64,000 nucleotides of DNA from Muribaculaceae bacterium (GTDB lineage: Bacteria > Bacteroidota > Bacteroidia > Bacteroidales > Muribaculaceae). The position numbers and the translations under genes are program-made. The notes under the pieces were generated by a model. It saw only the letters and a list, made by a program, of their open reading frames with translations. It was not told where the DNA came from and did not search any database. Shown in pieces: positions 60,403 through 64,000 of this stretch. How positions within the stretch are numbered: position 1 is the first letter of the stretch; the number at the start of each line of letters is the position of its first letter. The stretch is from NCBI GenBank assembly GCA_029060725.1, contig JAIDTL010000109.1, positions 45,055 to 109,054 of the forward strand, written 5' to 3'.

Positions 60403-61818
60403 ATGACAACAACTATAGTAGCCCCAGCCACTCCACAAGGTAAAGGCGCCCTCGCTATAATACGACTTTCCGGCCCAGAGGCCATTTCCATAGCAGACTC
60501 CATCTGGAAAGGAACTCCACTTAAAGACTGTGGATCCCACACAGTCCATCTCGGCTATATCATAGATGAATCGAACAATATCCTCGATCAAACAGTAGCC
60601 ACAGTTTTCCGTGGTCCCAATTCCTTCACGGGTGAAGACGTAGTAGAATTCTCACTCCACTGTTCCTCATGGATTGTACGTGAAGTCACAAACCTACTCC
60701 TTCGTAAAGGTGCTCATGCAGCTGAGCCTGGAGAGTTCTCCCGACGAGCTTTCCTCAACGGTCGCATGGACCTCGCTTCTGCTGAAGGGGTAGCCGACCT
60801 CATAGCATCCTCTTCGAAAGCAGCCCACAAGCTTGCTATGCAGCAGACCCGTGGAGTTTTCTCAAAAGAATTCAACGAACTCCGCGATAAACTCATTGAA
60901 CTGGCATCCCTTCTTGAACTCGAACTTGACTTCTCAGAAGAAGACGTCGAATTTGCCGACAGAACACGCCTTATAGAAATCGCCACACTTCTTTTATTGA
61001 AAATAGACCGACTCACAAATTCATACGCCACAGGACGAGCAATCAAAGAAGGAGTTCCGGTGGTAATTGCAGGAATGCCAAACGTTGGCAAATCCACCCT
61101 CCTCAACGCCCTACTTCAGGACGACAAAGCAATCGTGTCAGATATCCCAGGCACCACTCGCGACATCATTGAGGACACCTGCGAAATCGACGGGGTCCTC
61201 TTCCGCTTTATCGACACTGCCGGACTTCGCGAATCCTACGACAAAATTGAAAATATAGGTATCGAACGTGCTCGCCGCCGTCTCAACCAAGCATCCATTG
61301 TCCTCTGGCTTATTGACCCACTTTCCCCTCTTAGCGATCAGATATCGGAGATGAACGCGACTCTCAAAGACCTTGATTCCGACCAGAAGATTATCCCCAT
61401 CATCACCAAAGCATCAGCACCTGGGATGTCTGAAAGTGCAGTAGAAGGTATACATAAATACCTCGATGCCGTCTTCTCCTCCGAAAAACTCCCGAACGAC
61501 ATACTTCCCATCATCAAAATCTCAGCAGCCGAAAATATCGGACTTGGATCACTCAGCGACACCTTGAAAAAAGCCTCAACCGGAGACTTTGACCCCGAAA
61601 AAGAACTGTTGCTGACCAACGCCCGCCACTACAGCGACCTCATCCACGCCGGCGAAGCCCTACGTCGCGCCCTAAGCCAGATGCAAGCCGGCTCCTCAGC
61701 CGACTTCATAGCCATGGACATCCGCGAAGCCACCTCCTCTCTCTCCTCCCTCACCGGCACCATCACCACCCCCGACCTTTTAAACTCAATATTTTCAAAT
61801 TTCTGCATCGGAAAGTAA
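60403..61818 (+). CDS. mnmE: tRNA uridine-5-carboxymethylaminomethyl(34) synthesis GTPase
   Basis: With MnmG it installs the cmnm5 group on U34. N-terminal tetrahydrofolate-binding domain (TIVAPATPQGKGALAIIRLSGP, GPNSFTGEDVVEFSLH, EPGEFSRRAFLNGRMDLASAEGVADLI), GTPase domain with G1 GMPNVGKST, G2/G3 DIPGTTRDIIE and DTAGLRES, and the C-terminal catalytic CIGK. 471 residues with intact 3' end. The recombinase genes of an integrated element lie directly downstream, and mnmE (trmE/thdF) 3' ends are known integration targets. Confidence 0.97.
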   Translation: MTTTIVAPATPQGKGALAIIRLSGPEAISIADSIWKGTPLKDCGSHTVHLGYIIDESNNILDQTVATVFRGPNSFTGEDVVEFSLHCSSWIVREVTNLLLRKGAHAAEPGEFSRRAFLNGRMDLASAEGVADLIASSSKAAHKLAMQQTRGVFSKEFNELRDKLIELASLLELELDFSEEDVEFADRTRLIEIATLLLLKIDRLTNSYATGRAIKEGVPVVIAGMPNVGKSTLLNALLQDDKAIVSDIPGTTRDIIEDTCEIDGVLFRFIDTAGLRESYDKIENIGIERARRRLNQASIVLWLIDPLSPLSDQISEMNATLKDLDSDQKIIPIITKASAPGMSESAVEGIHKYLDAVFSSEKLPNDILPIIKISAAENIGLGSLSDTLKKASTGDFDPEKELLLTNARHYSDLIHAGEALRRALSQMQAGSSADFIAMDIREATSSLSSLTGTITTPDLLNSIFSNFCIGK

Positions 61819-61860
61819 CCGGCAGTTAAAGACAGGTAACTATAAGTTGAAATAATAGTC

Positions 61861-61890
61861 AAGGCGTTCAGTTTGAGCGCCTTTTCTTTT
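61861..61890 (+). terminator. Intrinsic terminator after mnmE
   Basis: AAGGCGTTCA (61861-61870) with TGAGCGCCTT (61874-61883), a 10-bp stem with one T-G wobble and a GTT loop, followed by a T-rich tract. Confidence 0.8.
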
Positions 61891-62098
61891 ACTCGAAGAT
61901 TGCCAATCTAATCGGTAGAACCCGTTTCTACCTATTTTTCACTCCATTTTTGAACCACATTTGTTGCTCGTCTGCTATCCGAGTTAAGTCGCTCTGCTCG
62001 GTAGTGGATGATGTTCATACTCGTTCACGCTCATTCAGGCGTGTCCATACGAGTTCAACGAATTAGCTCAATGAGTGACCCAATTTTAACTCAACGTT

Positions 62099-62863
62099 AT
62101 GGCAACTTCGAACATTAGAATTAAGAAGATCTGTCAGTGGTGTGGAAATGAGTTTGAGGCTCAAAAAACCACAACCCAGTATTGTTGTAAGCGATGTGCT
62201 GAGCACGCTTACAAAGAGCGCAAACGACAAGAGAAGAAGAAAATCACTGAAACTCTTGATTCGTTTACAGCTCATGAAAATAAGTTAAACCAACTCTCCG
62301 GCCGAGACTATCTATCTGTTGCTGAAGTGGCGCAAATCCTTAATGTAACACCAAGGGCTGTTTACAATCTCATTTATAGGGGGACCATCAAAGCTTATCG
62401 CCTCTCCTCACAATGGGCAGTAATCAAGAGAGCGGATATTGACGCAATGATCGAGGCGCGACCTTATGAACGAAAACCGAAAGCGACAGCACTTGCCAAT
62501 GATGTGAATGGTGAAGCTATCACTGAGTTCTATACGACCAAGGAGATTATCGAGAAGTTTGGAGTGAGCAATTCATGGGTGTTTGCACAGGGGAAGGCTC
62601 ATAATATCCCGAAAGTGTATCATCGCGGAAAGACTCTGTGGAGCAAGACTCACTGTGACCGAGTTTTTGCAGCTAAGCCGGAAGCACCGAAAGAAGATGA
62701 CTGGATTTCATACTCCGACGTTCGCGCAGAATACAATCTGACTCATGACCAGCTTCACAATTATGTGAAGTATCACGGACTGCGCCGTAAGAAAGTCGGA
62801 AAGTACACTTATATCTTGAAGTCTGAAATCGAAGCGATTCTCCGTCCTCCTACTCTGAAATAA
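62099..62863 (+). CDS. Zinc-knuckle, multi-HTH DNA-binding protein of an integrated element
   Basis: A 254-residue protein. Residues 12-33 form a CxxC...CCxxC zinc ribbon (Cys12, Cys15, Cys29 or 30, Cys33). Residues about 68-115 form an excisionase-type helix-turn-helix (YLSVAEVAQILNVTPRAVYNLIYRGTIKAYRLSSQWAVIKRADIDAMIEARPY). Two further modules of the same kind seem to follow, at FYTTKEIIEKFGVSNSWVFAQGKAHNI and WISYSDVRAEYNLTHDQLHNYVKYHGLRRKKVGKYTYILKSEIEAIL. Such proteins precede integrases in Bacteroidetes mobile elements and may act as excision or directionality factors. The gene lies 103 bases before the integrase. Confidence 0.75.
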   Translation: MATSNIRIKKICQWCGNEFEAQKTTTQYCCKRCAEHAYKERKRQEKKKITETLDSFTAHENKLNQLSGRDYLSVAEVAQILNVTPRAVYNLIYRGTIKAYRLSSQWAVIKRADIDAMIEARPYERKPKATALANDVNGEAITEFYTTKEIIEKFGVSNSWVFAQGKAHNIPKVYHRGKTLWSKTHCDRVFAAKPEAPKEDDWISYSDVRAEYNLTHDQLHNYVKYHGLRRKKVGKYTYILKSEIEAILRPPTLK

Positions 62864-62966
62864 GTCTGGTTATCGGTTATATCTTGGTTATCTGTCAAAT
62901 AACTTGATAACCGGATAGCCGAATACGAATTTTGCATCAAAAAATCATTTATCAAAAAACATCGTT

Positions 62967-64000
62967 ATGGATATCTGCACAAAAGTAACCCTTCGGCAGC
63001 GTCTTCTCAAATCGGGTAAGATCACGCTGTATTTCGATTACTACCCTCCAATCCGCAACCCGAAAACTAATCGTATGCAACGCCATGAGTATCTTGGTAT
63101 ATACCTCTATGCCAATCCTACCAATCAGGTTCAGCGCGATTTCAACCGCTCGATGCTTGAAAAGGGTGAACTAATCCGTTGTCGCCGTCAGGAATCTGTC
63201 ATAAACAGGCAGTTCGGTTTCATCGACCACAGCCAACTCAAAGCTGATTTTCTGGAATACTTCGAGACTGTCACGAAGAAGAAGTATCAGAAATGGCGCA
63301 TCGTGTTTGAGCACTTCAAGGTGTTCTGCAAGGGCAAATGCTCCTTCGGAGATCTCACAGTCGAGTTCTGCACAAAGTTTCGTGAATACCTACTTACGGC
63401 AAAACAACTGAAACATAAGAGAAAAAGCCTGTCGCAGAACGCCGCAGCCGGTTACTTCTCCACATTCCGTGCCCTTCTGAAAATGGCATACAAGGAGAAA
63501 CTGATTACAGAGAACATCAACGACTTTCTGGAATATATCGAATGGGAAGATGTCGAGCGTGAGTTTCTGAATCAGGATGAACTGATACGGCTTGCTCAGA
63601 CTCCATGTGACAGTGATGCCCTCCGCAGAGCGTCCCTATTCTCTTGTCTGACAGGACTGAGGTTCAGCGACATTCTCAATCTCCGATGGAATAATATTCA
63701 GGAGGTTGCCGGAATCGGGCTCTGCGTTGTATTGAAAACACAGAAGACAAAAACCCCTGCCACTCTCCCTTTATGTGATGACGCTATTGAGCTGCTTGGT
63801 GAGCGACAGACAGGAAAGGTGTTTGTCGGATTTAAGAAAACCCTGACAGCCAAACCACTCAAAGAGTGGATAAAGGCCGCAAAGATAGACAAGCGGATAA
63901 CCTTCCATTGTTTCAGGCATACCTATGCGACATTACAGATGGCGATGAGCAGCAATCCCTACCTAGTTAGTCAGGCGCTTACACATAAGAATCTTGAAAC
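62967..64000 (+). CDS. Tyrosine recombinase / integrase, 3' end outside window
   Basis: 344 residues to the window edge. N-terminal arm-binding domain with the Bacteroidetes layout SGKITLYFDYYPPIRNPKTNRMQRHEYLGIYLY, a SAM-like core-binding domain (about 90-190) and the catalytic domain. Visible active-site residues: Arg232 in SCLTGLRFSDIL and the H-x-x-R box His314/Arg317 in FHCFRHTYATL; the last His would lie in or just after LTHKN and the nucleophilic Tyr lies outside. It should catalyse integration and excision of the element behind it. Confidence 0.93.
   Translation, partial: MDICTKVTLRQRLLKSGKITLYFDYYPPIRNPKTNRMQRHEYLGIYLYANPTNQVQRDFNRSMLEKGELIRCRRQESVINRQFGFIDHSQLKADFLEYFETVTKKKYQKWRIVFEHFKVFCKGKCSFGDLTVEFCTKFREYLLTAKQLKHKRKSLSQNAAAGYFSTFRALLKMAYKEKLITENINDFLEYIEWEDVEREFLNQDELIRLAQTPCDSDALRRASLFSCLTGLRFSDILNLRWNNIQEVAGIGLCVVLKTQKTKTPATLPLCDDAIELLGERQTGKVFVGFKKTLTAKPLKEWIKAAKIDKRITFHCFRHTYATLQMAMSSNPYLVSQALTHKNLE

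Larger units (their letters stand above)
61819..64000 (+). mobile_element. Left end of an integrated element downstream of mnmE (right end outside)
   Basis: Immediately after mnmE come a multi-HTH, zinc-knuckle DNA-binding protein and a tyrosine recombinase, both pointing into the window's right edge. The exact attachment core is not visible because the other end is missing. The non-coding stretch 61891-62098 has inverted motifs that could be recombinase arm sites: ACTCGT...ACGAGT around 62022-62055 and CCGAG...CTCGG around 61979-62001. The boundary is uncertain by about 100 bases. Confidence 0.65.

Noticed and set aside
1..64000. tRNA and rRNA genes
   Set aside because: No cloverleaf with a convincing T-arm or rRNA-like segment was seen in the intergenic regions; a tRNAscan run would settle it.

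Overview
The window comes from a Bacteroidales genome, most probably a gut Muribaculaceae-type organism; the family-level call is inference. Evidence: the Bacteroidetes promoter pattern (TTG, 19-21 bp, TAnnTTTG) recurs upstream of many genes; Shine-Dalgarno sequences are largely absent; there are lipoproteins with short signal peptides, a C10 (streptopain-type) protease and a GH53 enzyme with C-terminal tails resembling secretion-sorting tails, a TonB-dependent B12 uptake locus with a BtuG-like surface lipoprotein, pyruvate:ferredoxin oxidoreductase, and fucosidase and rhamnose catabolism genes.

Layout. 0-3 kb: end of a secreted C10 peptidase, a small PepSY-like secreted protein and a BspA-type leucine-rich-repeat protein. 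3-12 kb: ispE and a MATE exporter (minus); DUF3822-rsmD-ribBA-S9 peptidase (plus); type I asparaginase (minus). 12-18 kb: a tripartite RND efflux operon (outer-membrane factor, adaptor, pump). 18-22 kb: DUF486 membrane protein, ArcD-like and AspT-like antiporters. 22.5-23.5 kb: a two-gene Panacea-domain toxin-antitoxin candidate. 23.6-26.5 kb: SGNH hydrolase-NUDIX-glycerate kinase (minus). 27-28 kb: GH53 endo-galactanase. 28.2-34.8 kb: cobalamin riboswitch controlling btuB-btuG-btuF-btuC-btuD. 35-39.6 kb: a TolC-HlyD-MFS efflux operon behind a long leader. 39.7-43.3 kb: PFOR. 43.5-51.1 kb: GH95 alpha-L-fucosidase-type enzyme, then rhaM-rhaB-rhaA-rhaT-rhaD. 51.2-52.7 kb: an apparently inactive DUF1460 protein overlapping a HAD phosphatase. 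52.7-54.8 kb: preQ1 operon queF-queC-queD-queE. 54.9-57.2 kb: Gate-domain transporter with a porin. 57.4-61.8 kb: pepT, miaA, a DNA/RNA non-specific nuclease and mnmE. 61.8-64 kb: the left end of an integrated element (multi-HTH protein and tyrosine recombinase) sitting directly after mnmE.

The most unusual signals are non-coding. (1) Many gene junctions carry short arrays of degenerate 7-bp tandem repeats that abut the next start codon and sometimes encode the last residues and stop codon of the previous gene; one junction also has a 10-bp-period array. (2) Two 96-bp elements at 13.8 and 18.9 kb share three hairpins at identical spacing, with a compensatory base-pair change in one stem and GTAG just 5' of the last hairpin, which resembles REP elements mobilised by RAYT transposases. 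(3) The 3' end of mnmE, a known integration target in other bacteria, is followed at once by recombinase genes.

Together the genes describe an anaerobic glycan-using gut bacterium that scavenges corrinoids, uses L-rhamnose and probably fucosylated or galactan-containing glycans, oxidises pyruvate through ferredoxin, and makes queuosine-type tRNA modification precursors. All functional names are recognised from sequence motifs by eye; no database search was run.
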